DNA of 64,000 bases from JAMXLO01 sp963776505 (GTDB lineage: Bacteria; Pseudomonadota; Alphaproteobacteria; Acetobacterales; Acetobacteraceae), in contig CAVZNH010000071.1 of assembly GCA_963776505.1 (NCBI GenBank), forward strand, positions 124,001 to 188,000. Reading direction: 5' to 3'. The stretch's first letter is position 1, and the number at the start of each line of letters is the position of its first letter. The notes beneath the pieces are model-generated. The model made no database searches, was not told where the DNA came from, and was given only the letters and a program-made list of their open reading frames with translations. Below, piece after piece: positions 28,618 to 38,082 of this stretch. A program made the position numbers and the translations under genes.

Positions 28618-28647
28618 ATGGGCGGCAGCGTCTCCGCTGCCGTCCAT
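28618..28647 (+). promoter_or_regulatory. Hairpin covering the aapQ start codon
   Basis: The 30 nt from the ATG at 28618 form a 13-bp stem (ATGGGCGGCAGCG against CGCTGCCGTCCAT, one G-U pair) with a TCTC loop. If this ATG is used, the start codon lies inside the stem. Such hairpins after binding-protein genes commonly lower permease expression. Confidence 0.55.
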
Positions 28648-29832
28648 CCGCCTTGCACCCGTGTCGCGCCGCGAAAGCACCTGCGCTTCTCCTGGTCAGA
28701 CCGCACATTTCGCGGGCTTGTCTGGCAGGCGCTGGTCGTCGGCGCGGTGGGTGTGGTCGCCTGGTACCTCATCGGCAACGCCAGTCGCAACCTCACCGAG
28801 CGCCACATTGCCACCGGCTTCGGGTTCCTCGGCCGTGTCGCGGGCATTCCAATCGGCGAGTTGCTGATCCCGTATGATCCAGCCGTCGATACCTACGGGC
28901 GCGCACTGTTCATTGGCATCCTCAACACGCTGACGGTGTCGGCGCTGGGCATCGTGCTGGCCACCATCCTGGGCACGCTGATAGGCATCGGACGACTGTC
29001 AGACAACTGGCTGTTGGCACGCCTCACCGCACTCTACCTCGAGACCATCCGCGACATTCCGCTGCTGCTGCAACTGCTGTTCTGGTACGCGCTGTTGCAC
29101 AACCTGCCCGTGCCACGCCAGGCGCTGCACATCAGGAACGCGGTGTTCCTGTCCAACCGCGGCATCAGGCTGCCGCTGTTAGCGTGGCACCCGGCGCACG
29201 GTTGGACTCTGCTGACATTCGTTGTTGGACTGATCGGCACGATCCTTTGGCGCCGACATTGCCGGCAGCGCCAGGCTGTCATCGGCGAGCGCCCCGCCTT
29301 CTGGCCCATCGCACTCGGCTTGCTGGTCGCAATGCCGCTGCTGGTATGGGCTGCGCTTGGCGCGCCATTGGCGTGGGATCTGCCGGTGCTGCGCGGCTTC
29401 AACTTTCAAGGCGGCGGCGCCATCACTCCCGAGTTCTTTGCCCTTCTCCTCGGCCTGGTGATCTACACGGCGGCCTACATCGCCGAGATCGTGCGCTCCG
29501 GCATCCAGGCAGTACCGCCGGGCCAGTGGGAGGCAGGCCGCGCTCTCGGACTGCGCCGTTCCGTCGTGCTGCAGCGCATCGTGCTACCTCAGGCTTTGCG
29601 CGTGATCATTCCGCCACTCACCAGCCAGTTTCTGAACCTGACCAAGAACAGTTCACTGGCCGTGACCATAGGCTTTCAGGACGTCGTGTCGATCGCGAAC
29701 ACCACTCTGAACCAAACCGGCCAGGCAATCGAAGGCATTGCCTATATCATGGCAGTGTATTTGACGATCAGCCTGTCAATCAGCGCGCTCATGAGCTGGT
29801 ACAATCGACGCGTCGCGCTGCCCGAGCGATGA
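28618..29832 (+). CDS. aapQ: Amino-acid ABC transporter permease (AapQ/BztB type)
   Basis: This 404-residue membrane permease has family landmarks LRFSWSDRTFRGLVWQ at the N-terminus, YLETIRDIPLLLQLLFWYAL in the middle and the coupling loop GQWEAGRALGLRRSVVLQRI near residue 303. The length and the insertion between the first and later helices match AapQ rather than short HisM-type permeases. The ATG at 28618 is 8 bp after the aapJ stop but lies in a hairpin and encodes an atypical first 15 residues. No better start exists in frame. The stop overlaps aapM (ATGA). Confidence 0.88.
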   Translation: MGGSVSAAVHPPCTRVAPRKHLRFSWSDRTFRGLVWQALVVGAVGVVAWYLIGNASRNLTERHIATGFGFLGRVAGIPIGELLIPYDPAVDTYGRALFIGILNTLTVSALGIVLATILGTLIGIGRLSDNWLLARLTALYLETIRDIPLLLQLLFWYALLHNLPVPRQALHIRNAVFLSNRGIRLPLLAWHPAHGWTLLTFVVGLIGTILWRRHCRQRQAVIGERPAFWPIALGLLVAMPLLVWAALGAPLAWDLPVLRGFNFQGGGAITPEFFALLLGLVIYTAAYIAEIVRSGIQAVPPGQWEAGRALGLRRSVVLQRIVLPQALRVIIPPLTSQFLNLTKNSSLAVTIGFQDVVSIANTTLNQTGQAIEGIAYIMAVYLTISLSISALMSWYNRRVALPER

Positions 29833-30905
29833 ACCTACGTATTGCCTGCGCCTGGGTGCGGCCCAACCTGTTCGCTACATGGCGATCCACCGCGATCACT
29901 TTGGCACTCGGCTACCTGACCACACGCTTCGCCATCGCGTTCATCCTGTGGGCTTTCGTGCACGCGGTCTGGACCGTGCCTTATAACGCGATGGGCGTGC
30001 CCGACACCCGTGCCTGCGCGAACGCGCACGGAATTGGCGCCTGCTGGGCCGTCGTCGCAGACAAATATCGCCTGATCCTGTTCGGCCGCTATCCGTTCGC
30101 GGAACAGTGGCGCCCGGCAATCAGCGTGGTTTTGTTCATCTCGCTCTTCATCATCTCGGCAATCCGCCGGTTTTGGCGCGCGGAGCTGATTTTGATCTGG
30201 GCTGCCACGCTCACCACAATCGGCGTGCTGATGTGGGGCGGTGTATTCGGCCTGCGCTTCATACCAGAGGACGAATGGGGCGGCCTGCCCATCACGCTGA
30301 TCCTGGCGACATTCGGCATCGTCTGCGCATTCCCCTTGTCCATTCTGGTCGCGCTTGGCCGCCGCTCGCGGAAGCTACCGGCGGTGCGCATGCTCTGCAT
30401 GCTGTATGTCGAACTGATCCGAGGCGTGCCGCTCGTGGCACTGCTGTTCATGGCCAGCGTGATGTTCCCGCTGTTCCTGCCCGGCGGCGTGGACATCGAC
30501 GCGCTGCTGCGGGCTCAAATCGCCATCATTCTGTTTGCCGCTGCCTATCTGGCGGAAGTGGTGCGCGGCGGCCTGCAGGCAATCCCGAAAGGCCAGACCG
30601 AAGCGGCGGAGGCACTCGGCCTCACCTTGTGGCAGAGCACGCTTCTGATCATTCTGCCGCAGGCGCTCCGTCTCGTGATCCCGCCACTGGTCAACACATT
30701 CATCGGGCTATTCAAGGATACCTCGCTGGTATTGGTCGTCGGCATGTTCGATCTGCTGATGATGGGCAAGGTCGCACTGAGCGACCCTCTGTGGGTCGGA
30801 TTCTCAACCGAGATCTACATTGCCTTGGCGCTCATCTACGCCGCATTCTGCTTCGCCATGTCGAAATACAGCCGCGGTCTGGAGCGCGCTGACCGCGCCC
30901 CGTGA
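29829..30905 (+). CDS. aapM: Amino-acid ABC transporter permease (AapM/BztC type)
   Basis: This 358-residue second permease of the importer overlaps the aapQ stop by ATGA. It shows EDEWGGLPITLILATFGIVC, the conserved YVELIRGVPLVALLFMAS, and the coupling loop GQTEAAEALGLTLWQSTLLI near residue 260. Residues 30-140 form the extra N-terminal region with a periplasmic insert typical of AapM. No gene for the cognate ATPase (AapP) follows; the next gene is a chromate transporter. Confidence 0.9.
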   Translation: MNLRIACAWVRPNLFATWRSTAITLALGYLTTRFAIAFILWAFVHAVWTVPYNAMGVPDTRACANAHGIGACWAVVADKYRLILFGRYPFAEQWRPAISVVLFISLFIISAIRRFWRAELILIWAATLTTIGVLMWGGVFGLRFIPEDEWGGLPITLILATFGIVCAFPLSILVALGRRSRKLPAVRMLCMLYVELIRGVPLVALLFMASVMFPLFLPGGVDIDALLRAQIAIILFAAAYLAEVVRGGLQAIPKGQTEAAEALGLTLWQSTLLIILPQALRLVIPPLVNTFIGLFKDTSLVLVVGMFDLLMMGKVALSDPLWVGFSTEIYIALALIYAAFCFAMSKYSRGLERADRAP

Positions 30906-30974
30906 GATTGGCCGGGGATCCCCTAAAGGGGATGGCCTGTATCGTGCCGACACCGGACGCGGTTGAATGGTCGG

Positions 30975-31541
30975 ATGGCGACTCGCAGCACCCCAGGACC
31001 ACCCGGCCTCGCAGCTCTGTTCCTCAGCTTCCTGACCATTGGCTCGACCAGCTTCGGCGGCGGCCTGTTGGGCTGGATCCGCCGCGAACTGGTGGAACGG
31101 CGCGGCTGGATCGACGACCAGCAGTTCCTGGTCTTCTACGGCATCAGCCAGATGGTGCCGGGGGCGACCAATGTTAACCTCTCGGTGATCATCGGCACAC
31201 AGCTTCGTGGCATTCCGGGCGCGCTCGCGGCGGTCGCCGGACTGCTGCTGGCACCGCTGGCAATCCTGCTTGCGATCGGCGCGCTGTACTTTGCGGCCCG
31301 CAACGTCCCCGGCAGCCGGCTGATCAACGCTGCCCTGATTGGCGCCGGAGCCGCGGCGATCGGGTTCAATCTCGCCACCGGCATCCGGCTCGCGCATCAC
31401 AACATCCGTCGCATCGGGCCGGCGCTGGTCGCCGCGGCCATCATCGTCGGCATCGGCATACTTCGCATCCCACTCCTCCAGGTCCTGCTGGTCATGCTGC
31501 CGGCGAGCCTGCTGGTCACCCTGGTGGAGCGCGCGCGGTGA
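30975..31541 (+). CDS. Chromate transporter family protein, N-terminal-type half
   Basis: This 188-residue membrane protein is of the short-chain CHR family. The motif FLTIGSTSFGGGLLGWIRRE, then WIDDQQFLVFYGISQMVPGA, is the conserved CHR N-terminal pattern (FGGG and the P-G pair). CHR proteins export chromate in studied cases; many short-chain pairs are untested. The ATG at 30975 is chosen over the upstream TTG at 30963. The stop overlaps the start of the second half, so the two are translated together and probably form a heterodimer. Confidence 0.82.
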   Translation: MATRSTPGPPGLAALFLSFLTIGSTSFGGGLLGWIRRELVERRGWIDDQQFLVFYGISQMVPGATNVNLSVIIGTQLRGIPGALAAVAGLLLAPLAILLAIGALYFAARNVPGSRLINAALIGAGAAAIGFNLATGIRLAHHNIRRIGPALVAAAIIVGIGILRIPLLQVLLVMLPASLLVTLVERAR

Positions 31542-32059
31542 TGGCGACGCTGCTGCAGATCGCCGGGGTGTTCGGCGTGCTGTCGCTGCTCGCATTCGGC
31601 GGCGGCGCGGCGGTACTGCCCGACATGCAGCGCCAGGTGGTCGATGTCCATCACTGGATCACCTCGCGCGAGTTCCTCGACATGTTCGCACTGTCCCGCG
31701 CGATCCCGCCCGGCTCGATGATCGTCGTGCTGATCGGCCAGAAGGCAGCTGGCATCGCCGGAGCACTGGTGGCGCTGCTGGCGATGTTCGGTCCCTCCTC
31801 GCTGCTCGCCTTCGCCTTGGGGCGGCTGTGGCATCGCGCCGGCGGCGCCGCCTGGCGCGAAACGCTGGAGCAGGCAATGGCACCGGTATCGATCGGCGTC
31901 ACCATCGCCAGCGGCATTGCGATCGCTCGCACCACCGAGCACGACTGGGCGACCTATGCGGTCACTGCGGCGACGACGCTCCTGCTGGCACTCACGCGGC
32001 TGCATCCGCTCGCGGTGATGGGCGGCGGCGCGTTGCTGCTCGCACTGGTCGGCGGCTAA
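31541..32059 (+). CDS. Chromate transporter family protein, second half
   Basis: This 172-residue short-chain CHR partner begins with an ATG overlapping the previous stop by one base (TGATG). The signature LLAFGGGAAVLPDMQRQVVD, then SREFLDMFALSRAIPPGSM, repeats the CHR module in this protein. Two adjacent CHR monomer genes with opposite membrane topology are the usual short-chain arrangement. Whether chromate or another anion is transported cannot be said. Confidence 0.82.
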   Translation: MATLLQIAGVFGVLSLLAFGGGAAVLPDMQRQVVDVHHWITSREFLDMFALSRAIPPGSMIVVLIGQKAAGIAGALVALLAMFGPSSLLAFALGRLWHRAGGAAWRETLEQAMAPVSIGVTIASGIAIARTTEHDWATYAVTAATTLLLALTRLHPLAVMGGGALLLALVGG

Positions 32060-32123
32060 CGCCGCGCTTCTCCCATGCCTTGCCGACTGCTAAAAACCCA
32101 CAGCGCAACCAGCGAAGGATGGC

Positions 32124-32897
32124 ATGGCGATCCGCGTCGGGATTGGCATAATCACCTGCGATCGCAAGGACGTGCTGGCGGAGACGCTCGCTCGCCTGCG
32201 CGCACACACCGCCTCACCCTACACACTGGCAGTGGCGGACGACGGTTCCACCGACGGCACCGCGGATCTGGTCCGATCGCAAAACATAACCCTTGTGACC
32301 GGGCGCAACATGGGCATCGCCTGGAACAAGAACCGCGCGCTGTTCCTGCTGGATGCCATCATGCATTGCGATGTGGTCATCCTGCTGGAGGACGACTCAT
32401 ACCCCACCCAGGACGGCTGGGAGCAGGAGTGGGTGCTGGCGAGCCAGCGCTGGGGACACGCCAATCTGGCGGGTGCGTGGTTGAGCGACAGCTTCCTCGC
32501 TGGCACCGGCACCGTGGACGATCCGATCCTCAGCATCAATGTCAGCGCTCAGTGCAGCAGCTTCTCGCACACGGCGCTGCTGTACGGCGGCTATTTCGAT
32601 TCGCGCTTTCGCGGTTATGGCCAGGAGCACGTTGAGCACACGCGCCGCCTGGTCCGGGTCGGCTACGGCGGCAGCTACGAGGAGATCGATGGCGAGGTCA
32701 GGCCGCTCTACAAGCTCCTGAAGAGCAGCATCGCGGTCACCAACCCGGGCAGTTTCTCCAACCCGCCCGACCGCGACCGCAACTTGCTGATGTGCCACGA
32801 GCTGCTGTTCGACGAAGCCTACCGCATGCCCTGGCGCGACGACGCAGAGCTTATGCAGTTCCGTCAGGAGATGGCGGAAGCTGCGCGAAAGCAATGA
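32124..32897 (+). CDS. Family 2-type glycosyltransferase
   Basis: This 257-residue cytosolic glycosyltransferase has a GT-A fold. The N-terminus RVGIGIITCDRKDVLAETLA is followed by the nucleotide-binding VADDGSTDGTADL and the metal-binding-like acidic run VVILLEDDSYP. The later FRGYGQEHVEHTRRLVRVGY replaces the usual acceptor motif. It lacks membrane anchors. It lies 176 bp upstream of the 1173-residue glycosyltransferase in the same direction, so both may work on one polysaccharide or glycan. Donor and acceptor are unknown. Confidence 0.82.
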   Translation: MAIRVGIGIITCDRKDVLAETLARLRAHTASPYTLAVADDGSTDGTADLVRSQNITLVTGRNMGIAWNKNRALFLLDAIMHCDVVILLEDDSYPTQDGWEQEWVLASQRWGHANLAGAWLSDSFLAGTGTVDDPILSINVSAQCSSFSHTALLYGGYFDSRFRGYGQEHVEHTRRLVRVGYGGSYEEIDGEVRPLYKLLKSSIAVTNPGSFSNPPDRDRNLLMCHELLFDEAYRMPWRDDAELMQFRQEMAEAARKQ

Positions 32898-33072
32898 TCA
32901 AACCATCAGCAGCGCAAATACGCCCGGACAGATCGTTCAGCCTGTCGCCATCTGCGTGTTTTGCGTGCATCTCCTTATATCTGCGTTACTTCTGACGTCA
33001 TGGGCAGAACCGCGTCGTACTCTGGGCGTTTTGCCTTGACACAGCTCGCTTTCTGGGGGAAGCGCGAACGGT

Positions 33073-36000
33073 ATGCCGTCTGCCAGCGACAACCCGGAAG
33101 CGACGTCCTTCTCCGAACTGGGCGATGCCCTGTCCGGACTGTTCGATCCGGCCTGGTATCTGTCTCGCTACCCGGACGTCGCAGCCTCCACTACGGATGC
33201 ACTGCACCATTTCGTCCACTATGGCGCCGCCGAGGGCCGCGATCCCAACCGCTTCTTCGACAGTGCCTGGTATCTTGCGCACTATCCGGATGTGGCCGGA
33301 TCAGGGCAACACCCCCTGCTGCACTATCTGCAGATGGGCGCTGCCGAGTTGCGCAACCCGCATCCGCGGTTCGATGCGGCGTATTTCGTGGAACAGCATC
33401 CCGAGGCGGCTGCCAATCCGCTGCTCTATCACCTGCGGTTCGGCGTAGTAAGCGGCTGGCTGACAGAGAAGCCAATTGCGATCAGGGACTATCTGCCAAG
33501 CCGCGCGAGGTCACCGTCCGCCCCGCCCGATGTGGTCGTGGATATCGTCATACCAGTCTATCGTGGGCTTGCGCAGACGAGGCGCTGCATCAAATCGGTC
33601 CTGGCTGATCCCGATCGTCCGGCCGGACGCGTGATCGTGGTGGACGACCACTCGCCGGAACCAAGGCTGTCAGCCTGGCTCGATGATCTGGCAAAGAAAG
33701 GGCGCCTCGATCTGCTGCGCAATAGACGCAACAGGGGTTTCGTCGCGTCGGTGAATACCGGTATCGAGGCGGCCGGTAGCCACGACGTGGTGCTGCTCAA
33801 CAGCGACACCGAGGTGCCGCATGGCTGGCTGCGACGGCTGGCCGGTCATGCCTATGCGACGCCGCGGGTGGCGTCGGTTTCGCCGTTCTCTAATAACGCG
33901 ACGATCTGCGGTTATCCATGCATCACAGGTGGCCCGCCCGCGTTCGGTCTTGGCGTGACCGAACTCGACGCCGCCTGTCAAACGGCGAACGCCAGGCGCA
34001 GCGTCGCGCTCCCCACCACGGTCGGCTTCTGCATGTACATCCGCCGTGCGGCGCTTGCTGAAATTGGCCTGTTCGATGCCGAGACGTTCGGGCGGGGATA
34101 TGGCGAGGAGAACGACTTCTGCCTGCGTGCGAGCGCGCGTGGCTGGCAGCATCTCCTCGCCTGCGACACCTTCGTCTACCACGAAGGTTCCGCCAGCTTC
34201 GGCGCCAATGCGTCCGCCGCGGCCCGGCGGGCCATGGCGCTGCTTAGCGAACGCTATCCCAGCTATGCACGGCTGATCGCGCAACACGTCAAAGTCGATG
34301 CGGCCGGACCTTATCGCCTCGCTATCACCATGGAGCTGTTCCGTCGGTCGAAACTGCCGACCATTCTGATGCTGACCCACGATATGGGCGGCGGTGTGCG
34401 CCGGCATATCATGGACCTGGTCGAACGCACCACGGGCGATGCCAATTGCCTGCTGCTCGAATCAACCGCGCGTGGTGCAGCGCTGTCAGTGCCGAAACTG
34501 CCGGGCCATCCCGAGCTTGCCCTGCCCGCCGATCGCATGAACGACCTTGCCATGGTGCTGAAATCGGCCGGCGTGACGCGCGTGCACATCCATCATCTGA
34601 TGAGCATGGACGTCGATGTCCGCGCTCTGGTTCACCGGCTCGGCGTGCCGTTCGACGTGACGGTGCACGACTACTTCGCAATCTGCCCACAGGTGAACCT
34701 GCTGCCCTGGCCGCATGGCGCCTACTGCCAGGAGCCGGACATCGCGAGCTGCAACGCGTGCATCGCCGATCGTCCAAGCCACGGTTCTGGCGACATCGTG
34801 TCGTGGCGGCGCAGCAACGCCTGGCAATTCGTCGAGGCGGAGCGGGTGATCTGTCCGAGCGAGGACGTCCGCGCACGCCTCGCACGCCACGGGTTCGCCC
34901 GCAACGCCGTCGTCGTGCCGCACGAACCGGTTGCCGCGGGTCCGTGGCCGCTGTCACCATCGACGCCATGCAAAGGCCGTGCGCTCCGCGTCGCGGTGAT
35001 CGGCGTGTTCAGCAACCATAAGGGCGCAGCCACCGTGATGACCCTCGCTTCGGCAGCCGATCCGGCCGAACTGTCTATCCACGTGATCGGCCACGCCGAC
35101 ACGGAACTGCCGAAACCGCTCGCAAAGCGCATCGCAATGACCGGCGAGTACGAGGAGGCTGACCTGCCGGCCCTGCTCGCCAAGGTGAAACCACATGTCG
35201 TTTGGTTTCCCGGGCAATGTCCGGAGACCTACAGCTATACACTCACGACGGCGATCGACGCCGGTCTGCCAATCGTCGCCACGCGGATCGGCGCATTCCC
35301 CGAGCGACTGGAGGGGCGGCCGCTGACCTGGCTGGTCGATCCCGAGGCGTCGCCCGAGGAGTGGCTTGCGGTGTTCGCCAAGGTGCGCGGCGCGCTCACG
35401 AGTAAGCGGAAGCCCCCGACAGGCAGGCCGCGTGAGGCCGTGGCGGACTACTACCGCGACCATTACGTGAAGGCACCCGCCGTTCGCATCACAGGTGAAC
35501 TCGTGGATCTGCGCAGCGACGAGAGCGTCAGCGTGGTGGTGATACCGGAGCGCTTTCCCAGCGGTGCACTGACACCATGTTCGTATATACGCCTGCTGCA
35601 GCCGCTCGACCATTCGGCGATCGGCGGCGGGTTCGACATCGTGCTTGCCGATGCGGACGAGGCGCTGAACTACCGTGCCGACGTCATCGTCACGCAACGG
35701 TACGCGGTGGAGGATCTCGATGCCGCCGAGAATCTGATCAGGCACTGCGACAAGCACGGCATCACGCTCCTGTACGATCTGGATGATGACCTGCGCCACA
35801 TTCCCCGGGGACATCCCGATGGACAGCTGTTACGGCCGCGAGCGCGGATAGTGTCGCGGTTGGTGCGAGGCGCCGGGGCGGTGTGGGTGTCGACATCGGT
35901 GCTCGCCGGAACGTTGGCGGAATTGCGCGACGATGTGCGTGTGGTAGAGAACGGACTTGATGAACGGCTCTGGGCGGCAGCGTCGCCACCGCCGCCGCCC

Positions 36001-36594
36001 CGCCAGGGGCCAATACGCATTCTGTTCATGGGCACCGCCACCCATGACGCCGATTTTGCCATCGTGGAGGGTGCGCTTGCGCGACTGAAGTCGGTTTTCG
36101 CCGAGCGCGTATCGGTCGATCTCGTCGGTATCAGCAGCCGTTACGACATGCCATCCTGGGTCAACCGTGTCGGCATGCCCGCGCAAGTCGGTGGGTCGTA
36201 TCCCGGGTTCGTCAACTGGTTCACGCAGCAGCACTGGGACATCGGCATCGCTCCGCTCACCGATACTGCGTTCAACCGCTGCAAGTCCGCGATCAAGACG
36301 CTGGACTATGCCGCAATCGGCTTGCCGGTGCTTGCGTCGGACCGCGATGCATATCGCGGCTCGTTGGCCGACGGCCCCGGCGGCTGGCTGCTACCCGACG
36401 ATGAGAACGCCTGGTTCGTGGCACTCGCCCGTCTGGTGCGTGACACGAACCTGCGACGACGCCTCGCCGATGGTGCACGCGCCGCCTTCCCTGCCGGCAC
36501 ACTCGCGGTGCAGGCCGCCAAACGTCGCGCCGCCTGGCTTGATCTTGTTCCTACCAAGGAACCATCTCGGCGCGAGACCCTCGCGGCGGAATAG
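33073..36594 (+). CDS. Giant multi-module glycosyltransferase (repeats, GT2, two GT4-like domains)
   Basis: This 1173-residue protein has four parts. Residues 20-115 hold three short repeats (FDPAWYLSRYPDVA, FDSAWYLAHYPDVA, FDAAYFVEQHPEAA), as found before glycan-synthesis domains. Residues 155-430 are a GT2 domain with VDIVIPVYRGLAQTRRC, VVDDHSPEP, NSDTEVP and GRGYGEENDFCLRASARGW. Residues 430-790 (LMLTHDMGGGVRRHIMDLVE) and 820-1165 (YDLDDDLRHIPRGHPDG, IRILFMGTATHDADFAIVEG) look like two GT-B/GT4 domains. The first GT4 region includes a Cys-containing insert (CQEPDIASCNACIAD). It probably builds a surface glycan in several steps, but the product is unknown. Confidence 0.85.
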   Translation: MPSASDNPEATSFSELGDALSGLFDPAWYLSRYPDVAASTTDALHHFVHYGAAEGRDPNRFFDSAWYLAHYPDVAGSGQHPLLHYLQMGAAELRNPHPRFDAAYFVEQHPEAAANPLLYHLRFGVVSGWLTEKPIAIRDYLPSRARSPSAPPDVVVDIVIPVYRGLAQTRRCIKSVLADPDRPAGRVIVVDDHSPEPRLSAWLDDLAKKGRLDLLRNRRNRGFVASVNTGIEAAGSHDVVLLNSDTEVPHGWLRRLAGHAYATPRVASVSPFSNNATICGYPCITGGPPAFGLGVTELDAACQTANARRSVALPTTVGFCMYIRRAALAEIGLFDAETFGRGYGEENDFCLRASARGWQHLLACDTFVYHEGSASFGANASAAARRAMALLSERYPSYARLIAQHVKVDAAGPYRLAITMELFRRSKLPTILMLTHDMGGGVRRHIMDLVERTTGDANCLLLESTARGAALSVPKLPGHPELALPADRMNDLAMVLKSAGVTRVHIHHLMSMDVDVRALVHRLGVPFDVTVHDYFAICPQVNLLPWPHGAYCQEPDIASCNACIADRPSHGSGDIVSWRRSNAWQFVEAERVICPSEDVRARLARHGFARNAVVVPHEPVAAGPWPLSPSTPCKGRALRVAVIGVFSNHKGAATVMTLASAADPAELSIHVIGHADTELPKPLAKRIAMTGEYEEADLPALLAKVKPHVVWFPGQCPETYSYTLTTAIDAGLPIVATRIGAFPERLEGRPLTWLVDPEASPEEWLAVFAKVRGALTSKRKPPTGRPREAVADYYRDHYVKAPAVRITGELVDLRSDESVSVVVIPERFPSGALTPCSYIRLLQPLDHSAIGGGFDIVLADADEALNYRADVIVTQRYAVEDLDAAENLIRHCDKHGITLLYDLDDDLRHIPRGHPDGQLLRPRARIVSRLVRGAGAVWVSTSVLAGTLAELRDDVRVVENGLDERLWAAASPPPPPRQGPIRILFMGTATHDADFAIVEGALARLKSVFAERVSVDLVGISSRYDMPSWVNRVGMPAQVGGSYPGFVNWFTQQHWDIGIAPLTDTAFNRCKSAIKTLDYAAIGLPVLASDRDAYRGSLADGPGGWLLPDDENAWFVALARLVRDTNLRRRLADGARAAFPAGTLAVQAAKRRAAWLDLVPTKEPSRRETLAAE

Positions 36595-36681
36595 CCGACA
36601 TCACAATTCGGTTCCCCGGCGCAACCGGCGGCAATCACATCAGTTCAGCGATGCGAAAGCTCGCCCCGAGGAGACAGTCCC

Positions 36682-37137
36682 ATGATGAAGGTCCGCAATC
36701 TCGCCGCGCTAATGGCGCTTTCCAGCGTTGCCGTTCTGCCCGCCTGCTCGTGGCTAGGCATCGGCGATAACAACCGGCAAACCAGCCGCGCCACTCCTGC
36801 CAGCCAGAGTTACGCCGCTGCGCCAGCGTCGCAGACGATGACCGCGCCTGAGCTGACACCCGACATGATCCGCAGCGTGCAGCAGAACCTGCAGCAGGGT
36901 AACTTGTATCATGGGCGCGTGGATGGCGTCTGGGGACCTTCCACGCAGGCCGCAGTGCGAAGCTATCAGCAGCAGCACAACATGAATGCGACCGGACAAC
37001 TGGACCAGGCCACGCTGGCCGCAATGAATCTGGGCCCGGGCCAGAACAACGCGCAGGAGCAACCGGCCAACCAGACGTACGGCAGCAACTACAATCCGCC
37101 GCCGCAGCCTGGGAGCCCGAACAATACCACTCGCTGA
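36682..37137 (+). CDS. Putative lipoprotein with peptidoglycan-binding domain
   Basis: This 151-residue protein has an N-terminal lipoprotein signal with lipobox LPAC (Cys at residue 22). A PG_binding_1-type three-helix domain occupies residues 58-112 (MIRSVQQNLQQGNLYHGRVD, GVWGPSTQAAVRSYQQQH, QLDQATLAAM). The tail is Gln/Asn/Pro-rich and probably disordered. Two adjacent ATG codons serve as the start after GAGGAGAC. It likely anchors to the outer membrane and binds peptidoglycan. It is monocistronic. Confidence 0.82.
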   Translation: MMKVRNLAALMALSSVAVLPACSWLGIGDNNRQTSRATPASQSYAAAPASQTMTAPELTPDMIRSVQQNLQQGNLYHGRVDGVWGPSTQAAVRSYQQQHNMNATGQLDQATLAAMNLGPGQNNAQEQPANQTYGSNYNPPPQPGSPNNTTR

Positions 37138-37153
37138 TCCGAGGCGGGCGCGG

Positions 37154-37981
37154 TCAGACCATGTCCCGCGCCCGCTCGATATCCTCGAGCACATCGTGAT
37201 GCGAGACGAGAAGGATCTCGTCGAAACCGATCTGCTTCATGCGGTTCAGCTTCTGCCGCACCTCGTCCGGCGTGCCGATCAGCGCCGGCTCGGCAACTTG
37301 CGCGAGTTCGGCTGATCCGGGCCGATTGCCGAAATCGACGCCGATGTTCGCGAGCACGGCGTTCGTGCCACCGGCCTCCCGAAACACGCGCATGCCAGCC
37401 TCGAGATCATCCCAACTGCTGTAGCGGCCAGATGGCGTCCAGCCCTGATATTCCTTGGCAGCCAATGTAATCCAGCGATGGCTGCGCCACGCGCCGATCA
37501 GAATGGGCGGACCGCCTTCGCAGCCCGGCCAGGTCGATAATGTCCCTCCGGTATTGGTGGGCTCACCGCGCCACGTGCGACGCATGATATCAAGCGACGA
37601 ACGCAGCGTGCGGAATCGCGCGTCGTAATCGTAGCCGAGCAGATCGAAGTCGGCCTTCGTCGAGCCGCTGCCGACACCGAGCACGAGGCGGTTCCCCGAC
37701 AAGGCCTGCACCGACTGCACGCGATGCGCTAGCTCGATCGGGTGACGCAGCGGCAACTGCAGCACCCCGATACCAAGTTCGACCTTCTGTGTAACAGCGG
37801 CCAGTGTCGCGAGTTCGACCAGTGGATCCAGCGTTGGCCGCCCACGGCCGAGCGAATCGCCCACCCAAATTCCAGGGAACCCGCTGGCCTCGATCCGACG
37901 AGCATAGTCAGCGACCCGGTCCAGCAAACGGTCATGTCGGTCCGTGTCGGGACTGAACCGTATCATAGTGCTCACGCGCAT
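37154..37981 (-). CDS. Luciferase-like (LLM class) flavin-dependent oxidoreductase
   Basis: This 275-residue TIM-barrel protein is of the bacterial luciferase-like monooxygenase superfamily. Landmarks are VADYARRIEASGFPGIWVGD, then ELGIGVLQLPLRHPIELAHR and RLVLGVGSGSTKADFDLLGY. It would use FMNH2 or F420H2, and which one is not evident. The ATG at 37981 fits the normal N-terminus; upstream frame is ignored. It is divergent from the CoA-transferase at 38083 with about 100 bp between, so they may share control. Confidence 0.85.
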   Translation of the reverse strand: MRVSTMIRFSPDTDRHDRLLDRVADYARRIEASGFPGIWVGDSLGRGRPTLDPLVELATLAAVTQKVELGIGVLQLPLRHPIELAHRVQSVQALSGNRLVLGVGSGSTKADFDLLGYDYDARFRTLRSSLDIMRRTWRGEPTNTGGTLSTWPGCEGGPPILIGAWRSHRWITLAAKEYQGWTPSGRYSSWDDLEAGMRVFREAGGTNAVLANIGVDFGNRPGSAELAQVAEPALIGTPDEVRQKLNRMKQIGFDEILLVSHHDVLEDIERARDMV

Positions 37982-38082
37982 GATCCACCCATCCGTCAGT
38001 GGTTGAAGACGGCGAGATTGCAACACATCCACTACGCGCGCCATTCTTCTCCCCGCTGCCATTCACTGGGGAGGCCACGACC

